Part shown: one piece after another, positions 26,399 to 36,009 of the stretch
Position numbering within the stretch: position 1 is the stretch's first letter
Layout of the letters: each line of letters opens with the position of its first letter
Origin: Cupriavidus numazuensis
GTDB taxonomy: Bacteria > Pseudomonadota > Gammaproteobacteria > Burkholderiales > Burkholderiaceae
Length of the DNA stretch: 64,000 nt
Assembly (NCBI RefSeq): GCF_905397435.1
Contig: NZ_CAJPVI010000007.1
Location: 1-64,000, forward strand
Direction of reading: 5' to 3'
Program-made: the position numbers and the translations under genes
The notes under the pieces: model-generated
Told to the model about the DNA's origin: nothing
Database searches by the model: none
What the model saw: only the letters and a program-made list of their open reading frames with translations

Positions 26399-27637
26399 TC
26401 AGTGCCCCTGGGCGGCGGGCGCGCTGGCAGGCCCGGCGGAGGCGGCAGAGGCTCGCGGAACCTCCCGTACCACGGTGCCGGGACGCAGGTTCTGGGTGCC
26501 TTCGACGACCACGCGCGTGCCGGGCTGCACGCCTTCGATCACCGCCGACGTTGCGGTGGTGGTCACCATCTTCACGGGCACGCGGGCGACCTTGTTATCA
26601 GGCTGCACTGTGTAGACGAAGCGGCCTTCCGGACCCGTCACCACGGCCTGCGGCGGCACCGACAGCGCATCCTTCAGCGTCTGGACCACGGCGCTGACAT
26701 TGGCATACGTCCCCGGCCACAAGCGCTGCTCGTCATTGTCGAACTGCGCCTTGACGCGGATGGTGCCGTACTGCGGATCGACCGTATTGTCGATGAACGT
26801 GATCTTGCCGGTCACCGGCGTCTTGCTGCCGTCGTTGGGCTGGGCCGTGACCTGCACGGGACCGCCGCGCAGGGCCTCGCGCAACGAGGCGAGCTGCCGC
26901 TCGGGCAGGCTGAAGGTCACCGCGATCGGCTGGATCTGGGCGATGGTCACCATTGGCCCGGTGCTGTTGGGCAGCACCATCGATCCCGGGAACACGTTGA
27001 TCACGCCGGTCCGGCCACCGATGCTCGCGCGGATCGCGCCGTAGCTGACCGCGACGCGGCTGGCCTCGATGGCCGCCTGGTCCGCACGGATAGTCGCCTC
27101 AAAGCCGTCGACCTTGGCCTGGGCCGTATCGACCGCGCTCTTGGAGATGAAATTGCGTTCCAGCAGTTCCTTGCTGCGCGCCAGGTTGCGGCGCGCATCG
27201 GACAGGTCGGCCTGATCGCGCAGCAACTGCGCCTGGGCCTTGGCCAGGTTGGCTTCGTCCATGCGTGTGTCGAGCGAGAACAGCAGGTCGCCCGGCTTCA
27301 CGGTCTGGCCTTCCTTGATATGGACGGTACGGACTGTGCTCGAGACCTGCGGGCGCACTTCGACTGTGGATAACGCCGTCACATTGCCGTTGGCGGTGAA
27401 CTGCAAGGGCACGTCGCCTTGCTGCACGAGCGCGGTGGCGACCGCCACTGGCGCCGGCCCCTTGGCAACGGGCTTGGGTGCAAACCAGGTACGCCAGGCA
27501 AACCACCCCAGGCCGGCAAGCACCAGCACAGTCACCACCACCGCCCACGGCGATACCCGGCCCCGGCCGGTTCCCGTGGACGCGCTCCAGTTGCTGTCGA
27601 CAAACCCCTTGGGCTGGTCGATCCTGTCTGTCTTCAT
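26399..27637 (-). CDS. RND efflux periplasmic adaptor, MdtA-like
   Basis: Membrane fusion protein of 412 residues, anchored by an N-terminal helix (WAVVVTVLVLAGLGWFAW, about 31-48) rather than a lipobox. It has the lipoyl halves around VHIKEGQTVKPGDLLFSLD and YGAIRASIGGRTGV, with a helical hairpin between, and a beta-barrel plus membrane-proximal domain ending in an Ala-rich tail. First gene of the two-gene operon with the MdtC-like pump. About 165 bp upstream are tandem TTACA repeats that suggest control by an OmpR-type regulator; no regulator gene is adjacent. Confidence 0.92.
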   Translation of the reverse strand: MKTDRIDQPKGFVDSNWSASTGTGRGRVSPWAVVVTVLVLAGLGWFAWRTWFAPKPVAKGPAPVAVATALVQQGDVPLQFTANGNVTALSTVEVRPQVSSTVRTVHIKEGQTVKPGDLLFSLDTRMDEANLAKAQAQLLRDQADLSDARRNLARSKELLERNFISKSAVDTAQAKVDGFEATIRADQAAIEASRVAVSYGAIRASIGGRTGVINVFPGSMVLPNSTGPMVTIAQIQPIAVTFSLPERQLASLREALRGGPVQVTAQPNDGSKTPVTGKITFIDNTVDPQYGTIRVKAQFDNDEQRLWPGTYANVSAVVQTLKDALSVPPQAVVTGPEGRFVYTVQPDNKVARVPVKMVTTTATSAVIEGVQPGTRVVVEGTQNLRPGTVVREVPRASAASAGPASAPAAQGH

Positions 27638-27799
27638 CTTGTGTGGACCCTCTTAGCCGCAGCGCGCCCTCCCCGGGGACGTCCTGCCTCTGTTCCTGCC
27701 GTGGCCGCCCACGACGGGCGGCCCGGGGGTCGGGGCGGGTACGTGTCGCGCAAACCTCTACTAGTACAGCGGTTCGCCCCGCAGAGCCAGCGCCGAAAA

Positions 27800-27826
27800 T
27801 TACAGCGCGTTACAGCAACAGTAACG
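27800..27826 (-). promoter_or_regulatory. tandem TTACA-N5-TTACA box upstream of the second RND operon
   Basis: On the plus strand TTACAGC occurs at 27800-27806 and again at 27810-27816, a direct repeat with exact 10-bp period; on the operon's strand this reads TGTAA-N5-TGTAA. CGTTAC (27808-27813) and GTAACG (27821-27826) add an inverted pair. Helical-turn-spaced direct repeats are how OmpR-family regulators bind. The same repeat, three times over, precedes the glycine-zipper gene at 38441. The remaining sequence between 27638 and 27919 shows no gene. Confidence 0.5.
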
Positions 27827-27919
27827 GCGTGCTCCGGGCGTGGCTTGACGGGCAAACGAGGAGTGGGGCTTAGCGTGGCGGTCGCGGGGGCGATTGCTTG
27901 TATCGATAGACAAACATTA

Positions 27920-28558
27920 TCAGAAAAGATGCCGCCGGCCATCGCGGCGCCAGCGGTTAATGCTGTCGATCGATAGTTTTCGTGGCCCATGCTGCACATA
28001 AATGCAGTCGCCGGCCCGGACTTCTCCGGTCTGGACCACGCTGAGGTAGACGCCGGAATAGCCGCTCTCGACCATATCGCGCGCGGCGTGGCGATAGCCG
28101 AGGACCGCATTGAACTTGCAAGACGGCTCCCGCGGCGACGCCACGCACAGCACTGCGGTGCCGATGCGCAGCACATCGCCGACCCACAGCTCGGTCTCTT
28201 CCAGGCCTTCGATGGTCAGGTTTTCGCCCATGGCGCCGAAGGCCAGGCCACGGTGTGCCTCGGGCTGTGCCGCGGCGCGACGGCGCGCGTTCCACCACGC
28301 GTAGTGCTCGGCCGGGTACGCATAGACGGCCTTGTCCAGGCCGCCGTGTGCAGTCAGGTCCGCCTGCTCGTCACCGGCTACGCCGAGCGGGCGCACCTGC
28401 ACGCCCAGCGGGTGGACCAGCGTGCTGACCGGATGCTTGCGGATGCCAGACATCACCACGGCCTCGGTGCCGGCCCGCGCCACCACCAACGGGATAGCCT
28501 TGCCGATGCTGATTGCCAGCACGCGCGCGCCGGCCAGAGCTCCATGGGTTTCGCTCAC
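27920..28558 (-). CDS. MOSC domain protein, YiiM-like
   Basis: Predicted 212-residue MOSC protein. MOSC domains carry sulfur or act on N-hydroxylated substrates with molybdenum cofactor, as in YiiM. Visible signatures are GDEQADLTAHGGLDKAVYAY (about residues 55-75), FGENLT-like GAMGENLTIEGL, and the cysteine motif PREPSCKFN. No ATG gives a clean start; the GTG at 28558 (VSETHGAL) is preceded by GGGGG at five bases and matches the family's length, whereas the ATG at 28666 would add 36 unlike residues. Gene follows the MFS gene's orientation but is not clearly in its operon. Confidence 0.82.
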   Translation of the reverse strand: MSETHGALAGARVLAISIGKAIPLVVARAGTEAVVMSGIRKHPVSTLVHPLGVQVRPLGVAGDEQADLTAHGGLDKAVYAYPAEHYAWWNARRRAAAQPEAHRGLAFGAMGENLTIEGLEETELWVGDVLRIGTAVLCVASPREPSCKFNAVLGYRHAARDMVESGYSGVYLSVVQTGEVRAGDCIYVQHGPRKLSIDSINRWRRDGRRHLF

Positions 28559-28698
28559 GATGCCCCCGCTGCAGGAGTTGTGGATAACTCCGTGGATAAC
28601 GCAGGGAACAGGTGGTGGACAGTGCGTTGAACAACACTGTGGAAAAGCTGTGGAGCGAGACGCCACTCAGAGGGTTGCGGGCAACGGCACGGCCCGGT

Positions 28699-29871
28699 TC
28701 AGGCCTGTTGTGGCGCTTGACGACGCGGCCACTGGCGGCCCAGCGCGCGCGCCCACTGCGAAACCGCCAGCGCCACCAGCGTCAGCGCCGCGGCACCCCA
28801 GTGCAGCGAGCCGGTGCCCGCCACCGTATAGATGGCCGCACCAGCCATGGCGCCCAGCGCCTGTCCGAGGTAGATCGACGATGAGTTGAGCGAGATCGAT
28901 ACCGATGCACTATCGGGCGCAATCATCACCAGCCGGGCCTGCTGTGCGCTGTTGGTGGCAAACCCGCCAATGCCCCACAGCATGAACAACAGCACCAGCG
29001 CTACGCTGCCCAGGCCCGCAAGCGGCCACAGCACCATCGCCGTGATCGACGTCAGCAGCGTGAACTGGACGATCCGGCTCGGCGTGATCCGGTCCATGCG
29101 CGAGGCCGCCACCGCGTTGCCCAGCACCCCGCAGGCACCATAGGCCAAAAACATCAGGCTCAGCGCGGCACCGGTGATACCGTGAACATCTCGCATCAGC
29201 GGCGCAATGTAGGTAAACATCGTGAACATGCCAGCCGACTGGATCATGGTGGCCGCCACCACGAGCATGATCGGCCGGTGGCGCAGCACCGCGCCCCAGG
29301 CTTCACGCCCCACGGCCGGCACATACAGCCCGCGCGGCAACGCACGCCACACCGCCGCTGACACCACCAACGCCAGCACGCCGACGACCGCCATGCTGAA
29401 GCGCCAGCCCAGCGTGCTGGCAATCCAGGTGCCCAGCGGCATGCCGACCACGCTGGCGATGCTCCAGCCAAGGAACACGAAGCTGATGGCGCGGCCGCGC
29501 GTCTGCGCGTTGACCAGCAGGGGCAGGGTGGCCGCGGTCTGCGGCGTATAGATGGCGGCGCCGATCGCCGTCAGGAAGCGGATCGCCATCAGCGTCGCGA
29601 AGCTTGGCGCCAGCGCCGCGGCCAGATGCATCACCGCATAGATCAGGAGCGAACCGGCCAACAGCAGGCGGCGATCGATGCGTGAACCGAGCGTGGCGAA
29701 CAGCGGCGCACCCACGCACGTGGCCAGCGCGAACACCGAAATCAACTGGCCGGCACTGGCCACGCCCAGGCCGAAATCGGCGGCAATGTCGTTCAACATG
29801 CCGGTAACGATCATCGCGCCGGTGCCAATAATGAAATTGCCGACGCAAAGCGTCACGAGCCTGGGGTCCAT
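28699..29871 (-). CDS. MFS transporter, DHA1 (arabinose/chloramphenicol exporter-like)
   Basis: Major facilitator protein of 390 residues with 12 predicted helices. The cytoplasmic loop 2-3 motif appears as LGSRIDRRLLLAGSLLIYA (about 62-80), motif C of drug/proton antiporters in helix 5 as GWSIASVVGMPLGTWI, and the second half has FLAYGACGVLGN. This resembles AraJ/YdhP/CmlA-type exporters. No linked regulator. Substrate unknown; sugar efflux or drug export are both possible. Confidence 0.87.
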   Translation of the reverse strand: MDPRLVTLCVGNFIIGTGAMIVTGMLNDIAADFGLGVASAGQLISVFALATCVGAPLFATLGSRIDRRLLLAGSLLIYAVMHLAAALAPSFATLMAIRFLTAIGAAIYTPQTAATLPLLVNAQTRGRAISFVFLGWSIASVVGMPLGTWIASTLGWRFSMAVVGVLALVVSAAVWRALPRGLYVPAVGREAWGAVLRHRPIMLVVAATMIQSAGMFTMFTYIAPLMRDVHGITGAALSLMFLAYGACGVLGNAVAASRMDRITPSRIVQFTLLTSITAMVLWPLAGLGSVALVLLFMLWGIGGFATNSAQQARLVMIAPDSASVSISLNSSSIYLGQALGAMAGAAIYTVAGTGSLHWGAAALTLVALAVSQWARALGRQWPRRQAPQQA

Positions 29872-30042
29872 TCCGGCCTTGCTGGAGGGGCGGCGCGCAG
29901 GCGCCTTGTTGTTGTCGGGGTGCGCCGCGGACCATGGACGGCCGGCGGTCAGGGAAGTCCCGAGTGTAGCGGTTTCGCTAGATTCGCGTCCGCGGAGGCG
30001 GAATCAGGGGGCGCGAGATGTTGCCTGCGCTGAGGAACCAGG

Positions 30043-30073
30043 CACCCCTCTCCCGCGAAGTGGGAGAGGGGTG
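30043..30073. repeat. palindromic repeat, single hairpin
   Basis: CACCCCTCTCCC (30043-30054), loop GCGAAGT, GGGAGAGGGGTG (30062-30073): a perfect 12-bp stem followed by GCAAAC. The 15.2-kb copy shares both the GGGAGAGGGG arm and the AGCAAAC flank, so they are copies of one repeat family. It lies 22 bp past the stop of the hydroxyacid dehydrogenase gene. The rest of 29872-30094 is empty. Confidence 0.75.
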
Positions 30074-30094
30074 CAAACCGAGCGGACCGTCCCC

Positions 30095-31120
30095 TCAGCG
30101 CGACAGCGCCGGCGTCAGCGCCTTCGGGTTGACGATGCTGTCGTGCTGGCCGGCCAGTACATCGAGGATGTTCTGGAACGCCGTGCGGAAGTACAGCTCG
30201 TAGCTGTCGCGCTCGACGTAGCCGAGGTGCGGCGTGCAGATGCAGTTTTCCATGCGCAGCAGCGCGTGGCCCTGCAGGATCGGCTCGGACTCGAACACAT
30301 CCACGGCGGCCATGCCCGGACGGCCGCGGTTCAGCGCGGCGACCAGTGCGTTCTCTTCCAGCAGCTCGGCGCGGCTGGTGTTGACGAACAGCGCGGTCGG
30401 CTTCATGCGGGTCAGGTCGGTCAGCTTGACCAGGCCACGCGTGTCGTCGCTCAGGCGCAGGTGCAGCGACAGCACATCGCTGTCGGCAAAGAACTGGTCC
30501 TTGGACTCCGCCACCGCCAGGCCATCCGCGCGCGCGGCTTCCTGCGATGCCTCGCGCCCCCACACCAGCACATTCATCCCGAAGGCGCGGCCATATCCGG
30601 CCAGCAGGCGGCCGATCTTGCCGTAACCCCAGATACCGAGGGTCTGGCCGCGCAATACCTGGCCGAGGCCAAAATTCGGCGGCATGGTGGTCGACTTCAG
30701 GCCCGACTGCTGCCAGGCGCCGTGCTTCAGGCTCGCCACGTATTGCGGGATGCGGCGCTGGGCCGCCATGATCAGCGCCCAGGTCAGCTCGGCCGGCGCC
30801 ACCGGCGAGCCCACGCCTTCGAGCACCGCCACGCCGCGGTCCGTGCACGCCTCGACATCGATATGCGTGTTCGGCGCGGCGCCGACGCGGCCGGTCTGGC
30901 TGATGATCTTCAGCTTGGGCAGCTTTTCGAGGAGCTGGCGCGTGATACGGGTGCGTTCGCGGATCAGCACGACCGCCTCCACATCAGAGAGGCGCGCGGC
31001 CAACTGGCCCACGCCCTTGACGGTGTTGTTGAACACCTTGACGTCGTGCCCTTCCAGCAGGCTGAAGCAGGGCAGCTTGCGCACGGCGTCCTGGTAATCG
31101 TCGAGTACGGCAATCTTCAT
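30095..31120 (-). CDS. D-2-hydroxyacid dehydrogenase family protein
   Basis: NAD(P)-dependent dehydrogenase of 341 residues. N-terminal catalytic half starts MKIAVLDDYQDAVRKLPCFS. The Rossmann site is GIWGYGKIGRLLAGYG (about 151-166). Catalytic residues are visible as Arg in FVNTSRAELLEE, the acid in DVFESEPI and His in CTPHLGYVERD. It resembles D-2-hydroxyacid dehydrogenases of the phosphoglycerate dehydrogenase/glyoxylate reductase group that begin with this DDYQD motif. Substrate not known. The true start is ATG 31120; the open frame extends 192 codons upstream but that part is non-coding in character. Its last codons read ALTPALSR, just before a palindromic repeat. Confidence 0.88.
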   Translation of the reverse strand: MKIAVLDDYQDAVRKLPCFSLLEGHDVKVFNNTVKGVGQLAARLSDVEAVVLIRERTRITRQLLEKLPKLKIISQTGRVGAAPNTHIDVEACTDRGVAVLEGVGSPVAPAELTWALIMAAQRRIPQYVASLKHGAWQQSGLKSTTMPPNFGLGQVLRGQTLGIWGYGKIGRLLAGYGRAFGMNVLVWGREASQEAARADGLAVAESKDQFFADSDVLSLHLRLSDDTRGLVKLTDLTRMKPTALFVNTSRAELLEENALVAALNRGRPGMAAVDVFESEPILQGHALLRMENCICTPHLGYVERDSYELYFRTAFQNILDVLAGQHDSIVNPKALTPALSR

Positions 31121-31580
31121 CAGTAACTCTTTATTGTCGGCTGGCCTGGGGATCGGGAATGGTGCGCACGGCAACGGAAACCGCGAGCGCCAGGCGCTAT
31201 TGTCGGGCATTGCGTGCCGGCACAATTGCTGCGTAAATCCCGGGCCGGCAATGCTGCGCAGCAAAAAACAGCGGGGTGCAGCAGTGGTATCCTTGCCCGT
31301 TCCGGTGCCGCCAGGGATCGTCGGTCGAGCCTTGCTCCCGACACCTCGTGTCGCCGGACAAAGCCCGCATGGCCCCGTGCAGCAAGCCCCGCGCGGGCGA
31401 AGCGCAACTTTAGCGCAGCCGCGGGGAATGCCGCGACCCTTTGCGTTGCCTGGGCCGCAGTGGAGTTGTAACGGGATGTGACGACCGGTGTGAGCCACAG
31501 GACACGCCGGCCTTGCCGGCCAAGGACCGGGCTTTGAAAAGATTTCCCCCTTCCTTCCCTTTACACATTGGAGTTGCAGT
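31121..31580. other. intergenic region upstream of pckG and the hydroxyacid dehydrogenase
   Basis: This 460-bp divergent region holds no gene that I can support. A weak TGTAA-N5-TGTGA pair (31467-31471 and 31477-31481) resembles the TTACA-type boxes elsewhere but has a mismatch. A ribosome site GGAG precedes pckG by eight bases. Promoters for both genes must lie here but no -35/-10 pair stands out. Confidence 0.4.
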
Positions 31581-33437
<1,857 letters not shown>

Positions 33438-33485
33438 AGGCTCGCTGTCACGTTGCAGTCCCGCTGATTTGGGGACAGCAAGACA

Positions 33486-33523
33486 ACGCCCGTCCCGCTC
33501 CGGAGACGGGCGTTTTTGTTTTT
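33486..33523 (+). terminator. Rho-independent terminator of pckG
   Basis: Stem ACGCCCGTC (33486-33494) and GACGGGCGT (33505-33513) with a ten-base loop, followed by TTTTTGTTTTT. It lies 48 bp past the pckG stop and ends against the stop codon of the convergent response regulator gene. Confidence 0.92.
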
Positions 33524-34219
33524 CTATCCGCCTTCGGTTTCGCCCGACTGCTCCACCGCATACTTCACGAGCCCCGCGCGGCCCTCGATCCCGAGCTTGC
33601 GCTTGAGATTGAGCCGGTGCGTTTCCACCGTGCGCACTGATACCCCCAGCTGCGTCGCAATCTCCTTGTTCGCCATGCCGCGGCCGATGCAGCCGAGGAT
33701 GTCGCGCTCGCGCCGCGTCAGCGCGTCGAGCGGACCCGCTGCCGGCGTCTGTTCCGCCATGCCGCGCGCGATGCGGGCGCTGTAGAACACGCGTCCGGCC
33801 AGCACCGCCTGGATCGCGGCCATCAGCTCGTCCGCGGGTGCATCCTTGAGCACGTAGCCACGCGCGCCGGCACGCACCGCCTGGCGTGCGTATTCCAGGT
33901 TGTCGTGCATGCTGACCACGAGCACGGCGATTTCCGGGTACTGCTCGTGCAGCGCGGCGGTCAGCGCGATGCCGCCCATGCCGCGCATGCCGATGTCTGT
34001 GATGACAAGGTCCGGGCGCTCGCGTGCACCGGCACGGTCGAGCCATGCCAGCGCCGCCTCGCCGCCGTCGGCCTCGCCGACCACACGCAGGTCGGGCTGC
34101 AGCGTCAGGTGCATGCGCATGCCGTCACGCACGAGCGCATGGTCGTCGATCAGCAGCACGCGCGCGGGCGCATCGATGGAATGGCCTTCCGGTTCGTCGG
34201 GGTCCGATATCTGGGTCAT
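33524..34219 (-). CDS. NarL/FixJ-family response regulator (LuxR-type HTH)
   Basis: Response regulator of 231 residues. Receiver acidic pair D25/D26 (LLIDDHALVRDG), phosphoacceptor D75 in LVITDIGMRGMGG, and lysine in GYVLKDAP; the LuxR helix-turn-helix lies at about 160-220 (LTRRERDILGCIGRG...VSVRTVETHRLNLKRKLG). Its start overlaps the kinase stop by an ATGA, so the pair is co-translated. Together with the Cache-domain kinase and divergent cstA it forms a likely nutrient-sensing module; the palindrome at 35675 is its probable binding site. Confidence 0.93.
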   Translation of the reverse strand: MTQISDPDEPEGHSIDAPARVLLIDDHALVRDGMRMHLTLQPDLRVVGEADGGEAALAWLDRAGARERPDLVITDIGMRGMGGIALTAALHEQYPEIAVLVVSMHDNLEYARQAVRAGARGYVLKDAPADELMAAIQAVLAGRVFYSARIARGMAEQTPAAGPLDALTRRERDILGCIGRGMANKEIATQLGVSVRTVETHRLNLKRKLGIEGRAGLVKYAVEQSGETEGG

Positions 34220-35622
34220 GACTGCGAAGATTCTGCGGGAAGGGGAGTGGCGGGGCGGGCGGCCGCCTTCATGACCGGTAGCGTGGCCACCAGCTCGGTA
34301 CCGCCAATGCCCGAAACAATGCCGAACTGCCCGCCCAGCGCCGCGATGCGCTCGCGCAGGTTGCGCAGGCCGATGCCGCGCTGCGGATCGACCTGCATGC
34401 GGGCCACGTCAAACCCGCGGCCATCGTCACGCACGGTCAGGCTGGTGGCATCCGCATCGAAGGAGAGCGCGACGGTCACCTGGCGCGCGCCGGCATGGCG
34501 CTCGACATTGGTCAGCGCTTCCTGCGCGATCCGGTACAGCGCGGTGGCCTGTTCGTCGGGCAGTTCACGCGGCGTGCCGCGCTGCGCCACGGTGATTTCG
34601 AGCTGGCTGCCGCCCTGCATCTCGCGTGCAAGGTGCTGCAGGGCCGCAAAGATACCGAGATCGTCGAGCAGCGCAGGGCGCAGGTTGCGGGCCACGCGCC
34701 GCACCTCGTTGAACACCGTATCGAGCCGGTTCAGCGCCATGCCGAGCACCGGCGCCACGGCCGCGCCTTCGGACGGCGCCAGGCGCAGCCGGTTGGCGGC
34801 GGCTTCCAGCACAAGCTTGACCGACACCAGCAGCTGGCTGATGCCGTCGTGGAGCTCGCGCGACAGCCGCGCGCGTTCCTCTTCCTGCGACTGCACCACG
34901 CGCTGCGCGAGCTGGCGCAGCTTGGCATCGGCCTCGCGGTGTTCGCTGATATTGAGCGCCAGGCCGCTGGCCGCCACCAGCAAGATGCTGACCGCGGCGA
35001 TCACGCCGATCCAGGCCATGGTTTCACGGATATCGGTCTCGGCGCGAGCATCGAGTTGGCGCAGCGTGCTTTCCACGTCATCCAGGTAGATGCCGGTGCC
35101 GAGCATCCAGCCCCATTCGGGCACGGCCACCACATAGCCGAGCTTGGGCGCGAGCTGCTGCGACGACGGCTTTTTCCACAGGTAGCGCACCGAGCCGCCG
35201 CCCGCCTTGGCCGCCGCGATCAGCTTCTGGATGGTCAGTGCTCCCTGCGGGTCGCGCAGCGTCCACAAGTCCTGGCCGACCAGCTCCGGCTGGCGCGGGT
35301 GCATGAGGTTGCGGCCCTGCATGTCATACAGAAAGAAATAGCCGTCCGGTCCGTAGTCGAGCCGGGCCAGCGCTTCCATGGCGGCCTGGCGCGTGCCGGC
35401 ATCCGTGCGGCCCGAACGCACCATCGGCGCGATGGCGCTTTGCGCCAGTTCTACGTAGTGGCGCAGTTCGGTTTCCTTGCTCTGGATATAGGCGGCCTCG
35501 ACCAGCGCGCGCTCGTGCCGGGCCAGTTGCGTCGCCTGGAAACGCACGGCAAGCGCGATGCCGAGCATGGCCACCGCGAGCGGCGCGACGGCGAGCAACA
35601 GGATCTTCTGGCGGAGTTTCAT
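34216..35622 (-). CDS. sensor histidine kinase with Cache (sCache_2) periplasmic domain
   Basis: Kinase of 468 residues. A membrane helix (about 7-27), a periplasmic single-Cache domain (about 35-190, with YGPDGYFFLYDMQGRNLMHP and WMLGTGIYLDDVE), a second helix (about 203-224), HisKA_3 with phosphoacceptor H258 in SRELHDGISQLL, and a HATPase domain (DDGRGFD, GIGLRNLRERI). Such Cache domains bind small carboxylates. The start is uncertain: ATG 35622 puts the first helix at the N terminus, ATG 35661 adds 13 residues; neither has a clear ribosome site. Overlaps the regulator gene. Confidence 0.9.
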   Translation of the reverse strand: MKLRQKILLLAVAPLAVAMLGIALAVRFQATQLARHERALVEAAYIQSKETELRHYVELAQSAIAPMVRSGRTDAGTRQAAMEALARLDYGPDGYFFLYDMQGRNLMHPRQPELVGQDLWTLRDPQGALTIQKLIAAAKAGGGSVRYLWKKPSSQQLAPKLGYVVAVPEWGWMLGTGIYLDDVESTLRQLDARAETDIRETMAWIGVIAAVSILLVAASGLALNISEHREADAKLRQLAQRVVQSQEEERARLSRELHDGISQLLVSVKLVLEAAANRLRLAPSEGAAVAPVLGMALNRLDTVFNEVRRVARNLRPALLDDLGIFAALQHLAREMQGGSQLEITVAQRGTPRELPDEQATALYRIAQEALTNVERHAGARQVTVALSFDADATSLTVRDDGRGFDVARMQVDPQRGIGLRNLRERIAALGGQFGIVSGIGGTELVATLPVMKAAARPATPLPAESSQS

Positions 35623-35674
35623 CTTGGCCGGGGGTAAACACCGATGCCGCGCAGGCGGCATGTCACCGTCGATT

Positions 35675-35705
35675 TGCGTAGTACTACGCAGAAGTGCTGC
35701 GTAGT
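35675..35705. promoter_or_regulatory. palindromic operator candidate between the sensor kinase and cstA
   Basis: TGCGTAGTACTACGCA (35675-35690) is a perfect 16-bp palindrome, and the half-site TGCGTAGT occurs again at 35698-35705 as a direct repeat 23 bp from the first. A looser copy, ACTACACG, is near 35739. NarL/FixJ-type dimers bind such GTAG/CTAC-centred repeats, and the only nearby regulator of that class is the adjacent response regulator. The site is about 50 bp from the kinase start and 305 bp from cstA. No gene lies in 35623-36009. Confidence 0.65.
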
Positions 35706-36009
35706 TTCGCGCTTGTGCGGGGTATGGCGGGTGTCAATACTACACGCCGGATGCATGCAGCCCCAGTGGCCAATGCATCGACGCAGTGGGTGGGCCGTGC
35801 AGACCGAACGGCGCACCGCCCGCCTGCCAGACGAGATCCGGAGCCAACAAGGCAAAACCGGGCGCACGCAGCACGATCCAGGAGACAACATCCCGCAGGA
35901 TTGTCCGCACCCCGTGCGCCCGCCGGCACGCAGTTTGCTGCCACCCCTTGCCAGCCTCCGCCATTCGACGCCGCAGGCTTTCGATACCCCGGTCTGAGGA
36001 GACCTCACT

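Noticed and set aside
23117..27373. Open frame of over 1400 codons on the plus strand opposite the second RND operon
   Set aside because: Arg/His/Gln-rich composition with no domain, and exactly antisense to two clear efflux genes; a GC-skew artefact.
31467..31481. TGTAA-N5-TGTGA upstream of pckG as a third member of the TTACA regulon
   Set aside because: One repeat carries a mismatch and there is only one pair; too weak to claim.
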